From the NCBI RefSeq assembly GCF_000603945.1, contig NZ_AXCW01000027.1, positions 1 to 34,348 on the forward strand: a stretch of 34,348 nt of DNA, in the 5' to 3' direction. The notes under the pieces were generated by a model. It was not told the DNA's origin. It saw only the letters and a program-made list of their open reading frames with translations, and ran no database searches. The translations under genes were made by a program, and so were the position numbers. Shown piece by piece: positions 33,134 through 34,348 of this stretch. The number at the start of each line of letters is the position of its first letter. Position 1 is the stretch's first letter. The DNA comes from Actinotalea ferrariae CF5-4. Lineage in GTDB: Bacteria; Actinomycetota; Actinomycetes; Actinomycetales; Cellulomonadaceae.

Positions 33134-33174
33134 GCGGATGGTCGCGCCCGATCGCACCGCGGAGGGTGCCGGGC

Positions 33175-34348
33175 TCACGGCGTGGGGCTCGGGGCCGGGC
33201 CGGGGGGCTCGGGCTCGCGGGCCGCCGGGTCGTCGTCGGCCCCGGGGTCGGCGGCAGCGGGGGTCTCGTCCGCACCGGACCCGCGCAGGCGGGGCAGCTC
33301 GACGTCCAGGCAGGACATCGCCACCGGGTCCCCTCCGGCCAGCGCCGTGACCCGTGCGGCGGCCTCCGAGAGCCGTGCCTCGGGCAGGTCGCCCGCGCGG
33401 ACCGCGGCGACGAGCGCGTCCCGCATCGCGCGGGCCTGCGAGCCGTCGGTGACCAGGGCGGCGTCCGCACCGGCGCCGACGGCGAGCACCACCGACTCGG
33501 TGAAGTCCCACCTCTGGTGCACGGCACCCATGCCCAGGCTGTCGGTCATCGCCACGCCCTCGAAGCCCATCTCCCGCAGCGCCGCGTAGGCAGCGGGGCT
33601 GAGGCTCGCGGGCAGGTGGGGGTCGAGGGCCCGGTACCCGAGGTGGTTGAGCATCACCACGGGGACGCCGTCCTCGACGGCGGCCGCGAACGGCACGAGG
33701 TCCGTGCGGAGGAGCTCGCCGAGGGACGCCTCCACGACGTCCCCCTCGGCGTGGGTGTCGGTCGCGGACCGTCCGTGCCCGGGGAAGTGCTTGGCCGTCG
33801 GCAGCACCCCGCCGGCGGCGAGGCCGTGCCAGTACGCGCTCGCGTACCGGGTGACCGTGTCGGCGTCGCCACCGAAGGCGCGGTCCCCGATGACGCCGTC
33901 CGACGGCCCGTCGTCGAGGTCCGCGACCGGCGCCAGGTCGAGGGTGATCCCCAGCTCGGCGAGCCGTCCGCCCGCCTCCCGGGCGAACTCCTCGACCTCC
34001 TGCGGCGTGCGGGTCTCGGCGAGCCGCCGGGGCGACGGCCCGGCGCCGACGACCTGCCGGGCCAGGGCCACACGTCCGGACTCCTCGTCCGTCGCCACGA
34101 CCAGGGGCCGACCGTGGGCCTCGAGCACCGCCTCCTGCAGACCCGTCACGAGGGCCGTCGTCTGCTCCGCGGTGCGCACGTTCCCCGAGGACAGGAACAC
34201 CCCTCCGACGCCGAGCCGGACGACCTCGCGGGCGAGCGGCTCGCCGGGCCGGGTGACGTCCGGGAGGCCGACCACCAGGACGGCGGCCGCGCGCTCGGCG
34301 AGCGGGGCGGGGACGCAGCCGGGCGCCGTGCCCTGCCCGGGCGCCGTG
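33175..34348 (-). CDS. GH3 beta-N-acetylhexosaminidase (NagZ-like), N-terminus beyond the window
   Basis: About 390 C-terminal residues are visible; the frame stays open to the window end with ERAAAVLVVGLPDVTRPGEPL, so the start lies outside. It has the NagZ-type motif KHFPGHGRSATDTH with the catalytic Asp-His pair, and the nucleophile Asp in GVAMTDSLGMGAV; LVVATDEESGRV is the expected substrate segment. The enzyme removes beta-linked N-acetylglucosamine from peptidoglycan or chitin fragments. The C-terminal tail is rich in Pro, Glu and Asp. No catalytic residue is missing in the seen part. It may be a secreted lipoprotein in actinobacteria, but the signal is not visible. Confidence 0.9.
   Translation of the reverse strand, partial: TAPGQGTAPGCVPAPLAERAAAVLVVGLPDVTRPGEPLAREVVRLGVGGVFLSSGNVRTAEQTTALVTGLQEAVLEAHGRPLVVATDEESGRVALARQVVGAGPSPRRLAETRTPQEVEEFAREAGGRLAELGITLDLAPVADLDDGPSDGVIGDRAFGGDADTVTRYASAYWHGLAAGGVLPTAKHFPGHGRSATDTHAEGDVVEASLGELLRTDLVPFAAAVEDGVPVVMLNHLGYRALDPHLPASLSPAAYAALREMGFEGVAMTDSLGMGAVHQRWDFTESVVLAVGAGADAALVTDGSQARAMRDALVAAVRAGDLPEARLSEAAARVTALAGGDPVAMSCLDVELPRLRGSGADETPAAADPGADDDPAAREPEPPGPAPSPTP

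Overview
The window is very GC-rich, uses many GTG starts and reads many genes from promoters placed directly against the start codon. The protein types (mycothiol-era DsbA relative, group II truncated globin, Eis-like acetyltransferase, SDR-DUF2867 fusion, actinobacterial PepN) point to a high-GC actinobacterium. The gene content and starch enzymes resemble Cellulomonas or a close relative in Micrococcales. That placement is inference; no rRNA gene is present.

Layout. 1-9 kb: 3' end of a membrane GTPase, a hotdog thioesterase, an SDR-DUF2867 protein, topoisomerase IB, an overlapping globin-tesB pair, an orphan PTS EIIB domain, an MscS channel and malQ. 9-15.6 kb: pepN and a DsbA-like gene (divergent), then a secreted GH13 alpha-amylase with a C-terminal CBM20. 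A 936-bp IS5-type element sits exactly at the amylase stop codon. 15.8-23.7 kb: a PYROXD2-like FAD enzyme, a small membrane-anchored protein, an M13 metallopeptidase gene broken by a frameshift inside a perfect 44-bp palindrome, rpiB, an Eis-like GNAT, a membrane PP2C phosphatase and an alkyltransferase-like protein.

23.7-33.1 kb is a sulfur region on the minus strand. One operon runs ABC ATPase, substrate-binding lipoprotein, permease (sulfonate/taurine type), acetyl-CoA synthetase, metY and a CoA-binding protein; the last three are joined by 4-base GTGA overlaps. Just upstream lies cysK-cysE, 4 bases apart. The two transcription units together import organosulfur, make O-acetylserine and cysteine, and make homocysteine.

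The most interesting signal is what precedes these two operons. Each has an unannotated leader peptide gene with a very strong Shine-Dalgarno sequence. The transporter leader (24 codons) contains Cys-Gly-Cys and five Met. The cysK leader (31 codons) ends Cys-Cys-Arg-stop. In both, the end of the peptide gene forms one arm of a 9-bp long-range pairing whose core (GCGCTGG/CCAGCGC) is the same in both leaders. This looks like a two-operon ribosome-stalling attenuation circuit that senses charged tRNA-Cys, and perhaps tRNA-Met in the first. The window ends inside a GH3 beta-N-acetylhexosaminidase gene.
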